From the NCBI GenBank assembly GCA_034440615.1, contig JAOTOM010002909.1, positions 59,615-123,614 of the forward strand: a DNA stretch of 64,000 nucleotides, read 5' to 3'. The notes beneath the pieces were generated by a model. That model was given only the letters and a program-made list of their open reading frames with translations, did no database searches and had not been told where the DNA came from. The DNA comes from Ashinkailepas kermadecensis (Eukaryota > Arthropoda > Thecostraca > Neolepadidae). The position numbers were made by a program, and so were the translations under genes. How positions within the stretch are numbered: the stretch's first letter is position 1; each line of letters starts with the position of its first letter. Below, in pieces: positions 14,101-26,437 of this stretch.

Positions 14101-17100
14101 TCCGAACTCCAAAATGTAGAACAGTCCCACCTAGAAAACACACCTTGAAATGAACTACACGGAACTGTTGCTTTTTTAGGGACTCTCTACTAGGGTTTTT
14201 GAGCAGAATAGCATGGTATATTTCGAATATGCCAGGATTATTTGCGTGCTTTCTCATTTCGAGTTATAAATGTTCAAACATAATTATGCATTGAAACGGG
14301 AATTTATAGTTTTGACCAATTTAACATGGTTTTCGTGGCATAAAACGAGCTTTAGACGACAGCATGGTCAACATTAGTTCTAGCCTGCTTACTTACCAAG
14401 CCCTGAACTCATGTCTGGTGGACCACACTACATTTATATCTAATTCCACGTTATGCACAACATTTGATGGAGCGGATTAAAGTTGCATGAATCAGAACAA
14501 CTACAGACAGACAACCAGGCAATGCATTTACGGACTCGAATTACAATTCAAGAACCAGTGCCTCCAAGCACGTTAATGATTTCAACCATTTTAATCTGAT
14601 CGGGGAATGTTACACGAAATCACTGGAAACAAGTACTTCCGTGCTAGAATTCGTGCTTTGGATAGCTTGAGTATAGGAGCTCGAACAAGCTTTTCTGCAC
14701 ATATTTTCAACGTATCAATAATTCCGTTATTGAGGAATTTGTCACATCCTCACAATATACGCGTCACATTATTCGGACACAGAACTTCTTTATCAACCAA
14801 AGATGAAATGAATGACAGAAATCGACATCACGCACAGATAAGCAATATGAAGGCATGTGGTAACTTCCTGGCCCAACATAACCGCATTGGAAGTTGATTA
14901 GGGAATTGATCGTGCGTCATAAAAGACGACACCGCTTCTGTACTTTTTAATTATCGTGTGCTTTTGGCGAGCTATTTAACAGAAACCAACACCTGCAGTC
15001 ATCCACATACGCACAAGGACAGTTCCATACAACAGTAATTTAGAATGAAGGATACCACGATGAGATAAGGATAACACTGTCATGCCAGTACTTGTCCTGG
15101 TATTATTAAAACATGCAATTGTCACTTGCGTGCTCATGACATAAATATAAATATTTTGCAGGTCAAATGCAGTACGGGACAACACAATCACGTCATTGGC
15201 ATACAAAATATGATTCAAGCTACCAAGATAATGGCCGCCAACGCCACTCTGATCGATATTCGACAACAGTTTATCCATACTGAACATACATGGTACAAAA
15301 AAATCCGCCTTTTCGCACACCTTTGAATGATAAGCCAGTTATGACATGTCCGTTTCATTTTACATGGGACAGTTGGGATCCACACAATGAAAAATATCTC
15401 CGATAAAATACTTTTCTATTTTCCTTTCCAATGGCTTTCACATCACTTGAAATGGTCTGATGTATCGAACGCTTTACTGGCGTCAAGAAACAAGATGAAG
15501 ACCGGACTATTGTTACTTAGGTAGCATTCAATAATTTCATCCAATGCTACAGCTATATCCGTCGAATGGTATCTTTGAATGGAAACTGGTGGTTCGTGGT
15601 GGCTATCACACACTGGCTCCTTCTGAAAGTAATCAATCAAATTACTTTTTAGATCATATTTGCATGTGCGATGTGCCTGTAGTTATTCTGATCTGACACA
15701 ATGCCAAAGATGTTCTTCGGTGTACGTACCAGAACTACCTTTGTCAAACTACACAAACACGAATGTTCTACCATCGTCGGAAAGCACGGTAATAGAAGTA
15801 TCGAACGGGCAGTACCAGCAAATTCATGACGCTCGGCATTCAACCCATTGTACCCGCAATATATGTTAATGGCCATGCTACAAACTGCATATGACACTTC
15901 TTCAACAGCAAAAATACAAAAACCTTGATACTTCATTGGCAACATCAACGTTTTTTAGATTCATTTTTTTTATTGAGCTTACGATCCATGCAAATTACTC
16001 TTTCCACATTCTCTTATGTTTTGAAAACCGCGAATACCATATTAACGCCCTCCACAACTGAAGGATCGGTGTGTAGCTTTCTCATCTCGTAAAACAACGC
16101 AGAATCACGGAGATGTATTGAAAGTTTGCCAGCGACCTAGTTACCATTTACCAATTATCAAACAGTCAATCTAATCGAACAAACAGCAACGGTAGGTTTG
16201 TGTGCTTATCAACATCCTTGTTTAGACTGTTGTTAATTGGATGGTTTCGGCTTGAACAGGTGTCTAATGGAACCGTAATATAGCTTGAAAAAGGCATTCA
16301 TGCTGTTGGATTAGTGCGGCGCTCGGTAGACGAAATGGTTAATTTAGCACCACGAAACTGGGGGAAAAAACCTTATTTTGAATTTATCAATGTAATGGGT
16401 GTCATTGTGCAGGGAACTGCCCACGGACCTAGGAATATTGTCATTGTGCAGGGAACTGCCCACGGACCTAGGAATATTGTCATTGTGCAGGGAACTGCCC
16501 ACGGACCTAGGAATGTTGTCTGTTTTGGCGCAGCACGTGTAAATATTTCTTGCACGGGCGCAAACACGAAATTTCTTCAGCTATGAATATGCCACTTTAC
16601 GGGACTGAACAATGTTGGCAAATAAATACAGAGTTTCGGCAAAATGAAAAGATGCTGGTAAAATACGATAGTTGTGGCTGTGTCGTTTCTAGATTAGTGA
16701 CTAGGATCGAATACACGTGACTCCGAAAATGGTTTTGCAGTATAATTATAAACTAGCCACTCAGCGACGAGAAACGCTGCGAATGAAACATTTGACAGAT
16801 GAGAATTGGCGAACCTCACCGACTTCCGAACCGAACCTATATGCAATGTGTTCCCTTTTTGTATTACCGTGCTCCAGGCAGGCAGGCACTCCCGCGCAGT
16901 CTGACATAAAAATATCGTAATTTGAATCAAGTATTGTACACTGTAGCGCTTGAAAGAACTTATGCAATTGATTCTGATGTCCTTGTCGTTATGTCATGCA
17001 CATTTTGCATGCACATTATTTTCACACCAAAGAAAATATGCCGCGATTTTACATATCCATTACAGGTAGCATTTCCGAAAAAAATGCTGTATGGGCAGGC

Positions 17101-20100
17101 TTCAAGTTCAAACTAATCCTCCTCACCGCATACTATATTACTTACAATTCCCAAATTTTATCTCACGTTCTTTTCATGTGAAATCATTGCTGAAATGTCG
17201 AGGGTACGCAGGATAGCTCGAGCAACAGGCACAGCGACTGAGTAAATCATGCCCCGAGTCTCAGGAGCGTAGCCATCAATCAGAGTCACAGGAGTGTGGA
17301 CATCAGTAAGATATCGACAGTCACAGGAGTGTGGGCATACATCAGATATCGACAGTCACAGGAGTGTGGACATCAGTCAGATATCGACAGTCACAGGAGT
17401 GTGGGCATACATCAGATATCGACAGTCACAGAAGTGTGGTCATCAGTCAAATATCGACAGTCACAGAAGTGTGGACATCAGTAAGATATCGACAGTCACA
17501 GGAGTGTGGGCATCAGTCAGATATCGACAGTCACAGGAGTGTGGGCATACATCAGATATCGACAGTCACAGGAGTGTGGGCATACATCAGATATCGACAG
17601 TCACAGGAGTGTGGACATCAGTCAGATATCGACGGTCACAGAAGTGTGGTCATCAGTCAGATATCGACAGTCACATGAGTGTGGGCATACATCAGATATC
17701 GACAGTCACAGGAGTGTGGACATCAGTCAGATATCGACAGTCACAGGAGTGTGGACATCAGTCAGATATCGACAGTCACAGGAGTGTGGACATCAGTCAA
17801 ATATCGACAGTCACAGGAGTGTGGACATCAGTCAGATATCGATAGTCACAGGAGTGTGGACATCAGTCAGATATCGACAGTCACAGGAGTGGGGACATCA
17901 GTCAAATATTGACAGTCACAGGAGTGTGGACATCAGTCAGATATCGACAGTCACAGGAGTGTGCACACCAGTCAAATATCGACAGTCACAGAAGTGTGGT
18001 CATCAGTAAGATATCGACAGTACAGGAGTGTGGACATCAGTCAGATATCGACAGTCACAGAAGTGTGGTCATCAGTAAGATATCGACAGTCACAGGAGTG
18101 TGGGCATACATCAGATATCGACAGTCACAGGAGTGTGGGCATACATCAGATATCGACAGTCACAGGAGTGTGGGCATCAGTCAGATATCGACAGTCACAG
18201 GAGTGTGGGCATACATCAGATATCGACAGTCACAGGAGTGTGGGCATCAGTCAGATATCGACAGTCACAGAAGTGTGGACATCAGTAAGATATCGACAGT
18301 CACAGAAGTGTGGTCATCAGTAAGATATCGACAGTCACAGGAGTGTGGGCATACATCAGATATCGACAGTCACAGGAGTGTGGGCATACATCAGATATCG
18401 ACAGTCACAGGAGTGTGGGCATCAGTCAGATATCGACAGTCACAGAAGTGTGGACATCAGTAAGATATCGACAGTCACAGAAGTGTGGACATCAGTAAGA
18501 TATCGACAGTCACAGGAGTGTGGACATCAGTCAGATATCGACAGTCACAGGAGTGTGGACATCAGTCAGATATCGACAGTCACAGGAGTGTGGACATCAG
18601 TCAGATATCGACAGTCACAGGAGTGTGGTCATCAGTCAGATATCGACAGTCACAGGAGTGTGGACATCAATCAGATATCGACAGTCACAGGAGTGTGGAC
18701 ATCAGTCAGATATCGACAGTCACAGAAGTGTGGGCATATATCAGATATCGACAGTCACAGGAGTGTGGGCATACATCAGATATCGAAAGTCACAGAAGTG
18801 TGGGCATACATCTGATATCGACAGTCGCAGGTGTGTTGGCATCAATCGGATATCAATCAGATATCTACACATGACATTCAAACAACTTCCACTCAACATT
18901 TCAAAATAGCATTTTGTACAGATTAACGTGAGTTTTATTCGCCTTCACATTGCCTTTAGTTTTAAGTCGAATTTTCTTCGAACGCAAGCCTAGTATTTGT
19001 GTTCCACATTTTTTGCACTTTATTTAATTCCTCATAACTATTGTTTTGGTCTTCACAACTTTTGTAATGATATACAGTTACCAGAACAAGGACGGAACGT
19101 CATTTCTTTTTCGATGTTTCGAAAACCTCTGGGTTGATTTCAATGGCGTACGTAGAATTGGAGTCAGGAAGGCAAACCAATTTGGAGGAAGCTCACCATT
19201 AATAGGTTCCTGGATTTCGGCCACTATTTTTCAAAGAGGCACATTCTATTTTTAACTGAAAATATGTATTTTCTTTGTGTCTTCATTGTCATCTGTTATT
19301 TCCATGAATTTTCTATAACTTTAAAACAATTTCCAGTTATGGGGTCAGTAACCTTGTAAACTTCAAAGTCGTGCTATATGCACTTTATACGCAACAATGC
19401 ATATAATATTTGTTGAAAATTGCATGAGGGTTCCTCGTTTTGTTTGCCTTCCACGATCGAAAATAGGTTTGGCGGTGCTAAATTGGCAATTCGCCGGATG
19501 CCACCTCGAGGCAGGATTTATTGGCCACGGCGTTGACTCACGTGTGGTGCTTGCGCAGCCGCTGCGGGTACAGGTCGGTGACAGTGCTGACGATTGTCTC
19601 CAGAATAGTGAACTGTGTGCCCATACCGAGCGTCAGCAGCATGAAGAAGAAGAGGATGGACCAGAGCGGCGAGATGGGAAGTCGAGACACCGCCTCTGGG
19701 TAGGCGATAAACGCCAGACCGGGACCTGCCAACCACACCCGTGTCATGTCACACCGCCTCCAGGTAGGTGATACACGCCAGACCGGGACCTGCCAACCAC
19801 ACCCGTGTCATGTCACACCGCCTCCAGGTAGGTGATACACGCCAGACCGGGACCTGCCAACCACACCCGTGTCATGTCACACCGCCTCCAGGTAGGTGAT
19901 ACAGCCAGACCGGGACCTGCCAACCACACCCGTGTCATGTCACACGCCCCCAGGTAGGTGATACACGCCAACCGGGACCTGCCAACCACACCCGTGTCAT
20001 GTCACACCGCCTCCAGGTAGGTGATACACGCCAGACCGGGACCTGCCAACCACACCCGTGTCATGTCACACCGCCTCCAGGTAGGTGATACACGCCAGAC

Positions 20101-23100
20101 CGGGACCTGCCAACCACACCCGTGTCATGTCACACCGCCTCCAGGTAGGTGATACACGCCAGACCGGGACCTGCCAACCACACCCGTCATATCATACCGC
20201 CTCCGAGTAGGCGATACGTTCTAGCAAATGCAATCAGCATACTGATAGCGATACGGACTCCTAATACCCAGGGCAGAATGTACGCGTTAGTGATCATTCC
20301 TTGGATTTCGAAGTTTTGACTTTTAACATAACGACAGCAGGAAAATAACGAATTCCTTACAAGTCGCGTAGTCATCCACAAGTGAGCATTAAGATACTAA
20401 GCCCGTCATTCAGTGCTTGGAGTGAGTGTACTCGGCAATAAATGCTAAGTATCCTTTATATTGAACTAGTCTAGTTGACCAGACACCAGGAAAATTGTCC
20501 CTCACCTTGTGCTGCAACATCTTCCACTTTCACTCCCAGCTCGTGTGCCATGAAGCCGACGATTCCAAAGATGACGAATCCGGCAAAGAAACTGGTGAAG
20601 CAGTTTCCGCACGAAACAAAGATGGCATCCCTGCGACAGACATACTTATCACAGGGCAGAAACATCAGCAACGCAAGGCTGGGCCAGCCTTGGGGACGTC
20701 TCTCAGTACCAAGCTTCACATACGTATTTCACACGGAGGTTTATGTGGGTGGGGTACTCCTTACGTTGACCACGCCCCTGAGTACTTCCTTGAGCTCTCA
20801 ACATAAGCTCTTAATGCAAACAGTGTTCTCTGCATGCGCTTCAGCAAGCTGGTAAATGGATGGTACTTCAGCCACCCAAAATTGTATTAAACAACAACAA
20901 AAATAGGTTCACCATATCTTCCATGCGTCATACGCTACGAAACCGCTTCGAAATCCTGATGAGCGGTCAGACTCATGTCACATTCCAGGGTTGGAATGAT
21001 CATTAGCCTGCAGTGCCATGGTGTGTCGGATGTCAGCAACCATATTGGTGCACTTTTGGAGCTTCAGAACCTTAAGAAAGTGATCTTAGTGCCGCACGTC
21101 TCCATGTCTACCCACGAATTGACGCACTACCTGAAGTGGTTGTTGTGGAACTTGTTGTACGACGCCAGTGTGATGAGGCCTCCCCAGCACGGGGACAGCG
21201 AGAAGAAGATCTGTACTGCGGCATCTGCCCACACCTGCGAACACAGAACCGTCCAGTCACCTGCCACTCGGCCACAGCGCCATCCAACCACCAGTCATCC
21301 GGCCATAGAGCCATCCCATCCCCAGTCATAGCCTATCATAGCCACAGAACCGTCCAGTCACCTGCCACTCGGCCACAGCACCATCCAACCACCAGTCATC
21401 CGGCCATAGAGCCATCCCATCCCCAGTCATAGCCTATCATAGCCACAGAACCGTCCAGTCACCTGCCACTCGGCCACAGCACCATCCAACCACCAGTCAT
21501 CCGGCCATAGAGCCATCCCATCCCCAGTCATAGCCTATCCTGCCAGAGAACCATCCACATTCAGCAATCATCCCGCCACAGAACTAACCGCCATCACCCA
21601 TCAGAAACCATCCTCAGTCATCAGTGATCCCGCTACAGAAATATCGACCATCACCCGCCAGAAAGCATCCACATTCATCAATAATCCCGCCACAGCCCAT
21701 CCACCATCACCCTTTAGAAACCATCCAAAGTTATCACTCACCCAGCTACAAAACCATCCACAGTCATCATTCATCCGACCACAGAACCATCCATCATCAC
21801 ACGGTCAGAAACCATCCGCAGTTATCACTCACCCAGCTACAGGACCATCCACAGTCATCATTCATCCGACCACAAAACCATCCACCATCACGCGGTCACA
21901 GAACCATCCACCACCACACAGCCACAGAACCATCCACCATCACACGGTCACAGAACCATCCACCATCACACGGTCACAGAACCATCCACCACCACACGGT
22001 CACAGAACCATCCACCACCATCCATAACCACCCCGCGGCATCATGTGACCACTTCCGTCACGTGACTGCCATGGCTGCCATCTCGTCCGAAACCGGACTG
22101 CGTGTGATACATGTGAATCATCAGGGAGTACATGGCTTCTCCAAATAAGCTTACTGTAGGATTTACTTAATGAGTTTACCTTAATAATCAAAAGAAAATC
22201 CTCAAAGTACTTCATGCATTTTCCTCAATTGTCTGCAGTATAATTAGTTAAATGAAATAGGGAGGTTAAGACATATGACGAAACATCCTGCTGAACCCAC
22301 TTGTTACACACCGAAGCCATTTGCGAGCATTGTGATTGACCAGAAACAAGCACATGCTCAGTGGAGCTTCATCATGGTATCAGCAATGGGTGCAACATTC
22401 TCCATCTATGATGTCTCACAACCAGGAGGCAGAATCAAGGGATTAACTGAATTCAGTGATAGCCAGAGGAACAGCCAAGGAGGAAGCCCGGAGATCCTGC
22501 CTCCACCTCAGGAATCACAATTACACTGGATCAAACAGGAAATTTCTAGATTTTCACCTCGCAAAACCGAATATTTTCGGCGCGATTCACGCGCCGAAAG
22601 CGCCCTCTATTGCATGCTTTTCCTTCCGTTGAGCCCCCCTTAAGAAAATCTTGGCTGCGTCACTGGTGATAGCCCTAAGTGATAAAGCCTTCAGATGACT
22701 AGATAATCGCATACACGGACGAAATATTGACCATGCTAAAACATTAAAACAATTAGAACATACATAAGCAAATCAAGTAGTACCAGTTTAAAAACCAAAA
22801 CTTGCACTGACATCTCCAAGAATCAATAACGGCTAGTCGAAGCGCATAGTCTGTTTAAAAAAAGAAAACCGGTTTCAATCACGTTTCGAGACCGTCATCA
22901 GTTCACTGTATTTGAGTAAGGTTTAAAAATGACATCACGTTCACATTTGAATTATTTACACGTGACGTGATCACCACACCAAAACACTTCCGACGTACAG
23001 TTAATATCGCTTGATCATCTTCTTTTCACAATCACGGCATATAATCCGTACTTCCTTGTCTGTCGTGTCGTTTTTGATTTGCATAGTTTTCGGTATCACA

Positions 23101-26100
23101 CTCTCACAATAGCACTTAAGAGTTAAATGTGAGATGTTTCTTGCTCTTGGCGAGTTTGATACCCATTGCTTCACACTCGCGATCTCCAAGAATGTTTGCG
23201 AGGTGCCATCTCCCACCAGTGTGACCATTGCCAGCACGGCTGACTGGCGCACGGCCAGCTTTTCTCTACTGAGGCATCAGATTGGCACCGACACTCCGAA
23301 CAAACCGAGACGGCCGTGGTGCGGCAGCAGTTGACCGAGACGGCCGTGGTGCGGCAGCAGTTGACCCAGACGGACGTGATGCGGCAGCAGTTGACCGAGA
23401 CGGCCGTGGTGCGGCAGCAGTTGACCGAGACGGCCGTGGTGCGGCAGCAGTTACTCAGACGGCCGTGGTGCGGCAGCAGTTGACCTAGACGGCTGTGGTG
23501 CGGCAGCAGTTGACCTAGACGGCCGTGGTGCGGCAGCAGTTGACCGAGACGGCCGTGATGCGGCAGCAGTTGACCCAGACGGACGTGATGCGGCAGCAGT
23601 TGACCGGGACGGACGTGATGCGGCAGCAGTTGATCGCCTCTTTTCCCATGGATAAATGAACTCCCAAGTTGTCCTTCGCACGATATTGCCGGCATTTTCC
23701 CACCAAGCTTCACCGATATATGTCAAAGTGAGAGAAAACAGAGCAAGAGAGGAAGTTTTACCCGAACCTGGAGATGATATTTTACTGGAGATATAGAAAA
23801 AGCTTCCGTAATGAAACCGTAATTTTAAGTCATTTCCCAGCTATGTGTAACTGTTTCTTTAGCATATACCAAAGGTACTAGCTACAGGAATTATATGCAT
23901 AGCAATGTTGTAATTAGCCACTTACGGAGCTTTGAAGTACGTATTAACTAATGCATAATTAATTATTAATAACGATAATACAACCATACAACACCAAACC
24001 ATAACCAATTACTTTAAAGTTGTTGACTGATAAAGCATTGGAGGAACTCGCCCATATGGACAAATATAACATTATTGAGAAGGCAGTCAAACATAAAACA
24101 TAAAATATAAAATTATGGCAGTCGAATGCTCCGGCTAGCATTCGACGGGATCGAACCCTCAAAGAGATAGGAAACTCCATCTACGTCATGAGGATTAATC
24201 AGGCTTAGCAATCGTCCCAGCTGTATAAAATAATAAAATATGATAATAATAGTTAATAGCAATACAAATAGCTATACTAAACAATTATATATTGCGTCAT
24301 GTGACTCAGTTCCTCATCATTTATACCACCTGTTAATGAAGATCTCCGAAATTGCACTGAAAATTGTCCCTTCGTGTAGAGATCATGAAGTGCCCTTGTT
24401 CTCGCGTTTTATTTGCGCCACATTTCAAGTGTGATTCACTCAGAAGGCCGCAACCTTGCCGAAACGCAAAAGTTGGGTATCAGTATACTTCATAATACTT
24501 GATGCTCCATAGGCTGCTGTTTTGACAAAATGTCCAAGGGTTTTCCATTGCAGCCTCCCAGTTCAGGTGCACTCCAGGCTGGCGACAGTGACATCGGTAG
24601 ATCGAAGCCGGGCTTATCTGAGGCTGCACCCACTTTATAGCACTAGGGCACGGTTAAGTTCATTATCTCACGTTGATCACGTTGCATCACGTTAAATCCA
24701 CAGTTCGTTATCTCTGAAATCCTATAAGCTACCGCATTCTTCTGGGCATCTCAACAGGACCAAGGATTCGAGGATCCGATGATGAAAAGAAGAGGCATCA
24801 TTGGCAAACAAATTGCATCACTGCGTGCAAGGAACGCTCTACAATAAAACCTGAGTGTGGCAGACGGGCGGACGGCAGGCGGATCAATGATTTACATCAA
24901 TGCAACAACTGAGCAATACTCGTTTCACATGGTCAGCACAGTGGTGTATGAAACAACACGCTCCACAGAACTAGAAATATCAAAATGTAAAACGGCATCT
25001 TTCACCCCATCTCGGAGTATTACTCTTTGCTTTTTTGCCTGATAGTCTCAGGAAAATCCTATTCTAGCTAGATTAATATGAAAAACGTTCATTCCTTCTG
25101 AAGGAGAATGACTGAAAGGAAAATTATTATCTGCAATTTAGTAACTGGAATAAGGCCAAGCGATATTCCGGCATTAGTTCTTGAATTAAGGTCCGTTCTA
25201 CCGATATTGGTTCTTACGAGACGGTGGCATAAAGGGCAAGACAAGCGAATACACTGACAAACAATATATACAGGATGTGGCAGAGACGGAATGTGACGAG
25301 GAAAATGAATCAACTATCGAGGTACCGATTTGGCACATAAATATCCTCCATTTAATAAATAATCGTCGTCGGATTTAATAAGAATCGATACAAATTATCG
25401 AGAAAAAAGCCACAAACCCAGTGACAAGCCGAATACTGTCATTTTTGTCTTGCAGCTACTAGACCTTCCATGCCTCCATACCCTCAGGATAGATCATACC
25501 GTGTCATGAAGGGCCTCTCTGGATGCTTTCACTATGCCAGCAACTTTTGGACATTTTGGAGGAATATGATTATTTTTCGCAATCGACAGTAGTTTGCCGA
25601 GGTCCTACATTTACATATTTTGGACTTGTCTGGTCGGCTTGGTGATATTTAATGTTGCAAACGTATGGCGATAGTCAATATTTGAGAAAGGAGACACGAC
25701 CATTTTCGAGACCTCTTCGCTTCAAGTCATGTTTAAGTATCGAGGACTCTCTGCTCGCTTGCGACGCTTGTCAGTTCATGAATTGGATAAATAGTAGCGT
25801 CTTTATAGATTCCTGACGACCAAGGTCACGTAGGGCAACTCTTTCTCTGGCGTACGACCGGCTAATATAAACATTACCAGAATTAAAGTTACCCATGACA
25901 GGGATTATTGACGAGTTCGACATCAGGGCTAAGGACATGCTATCATTAAGTTTTGCAATTAATGATTCATATTCGTCTTATGAAGATACCGTGGGAGATC
26001 TGTGCATCATATTATGACTGATACGCTTTCGATTATAACTATGTACCATATTCATTCTACATCAGTGAGAGCCGTGTGCGCAGTCTTTTAGTTCTGGGAG

Positions 26101-26399
26101 TGGTGTGCTTACATGCATACTCCACTGCGTCGCCGCAATTCAATATGGCGCACCACTTGAAGTGAGGAGTGTGCCATCGCAAAGCAATGACACAAGGCTC
26201 TAGACAACTTTACTATCCCTCTCTCGTTTATTTTCCTGAATTAAATGTTCCTTACACCCTATTACTATACATATAACACCAACACGTCCTATATATGTCC
26301 ACAAACCTATATAACCTATATAACCTGTATAACCTATACACGTCCACAAACATAGCAACAGTCGATATCACCAACATGGTGGCAGGCTGGCAAAACTCA

Positions 26400-26437
<38 letters not shown>

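Noticed and set aside
17281..18860. CRISPR-like or coding repeat array
   Set aside because: Direct 35-bp units without unique spacers; open frames are by-products.
23001..23252. extra transporter exon ([17 protein letters not shown] frame)
   Set aside because: TM5 and TM6 exons already join in phase, and the peptide matches nothing I know in SLC6.
24121..24220. tRNA gene on the minus strand
   Set aside because: B-box-like GGTTCGATCCC is present but no acceptor stem or anticodon arm can be drawn; at most a SINE remnant.
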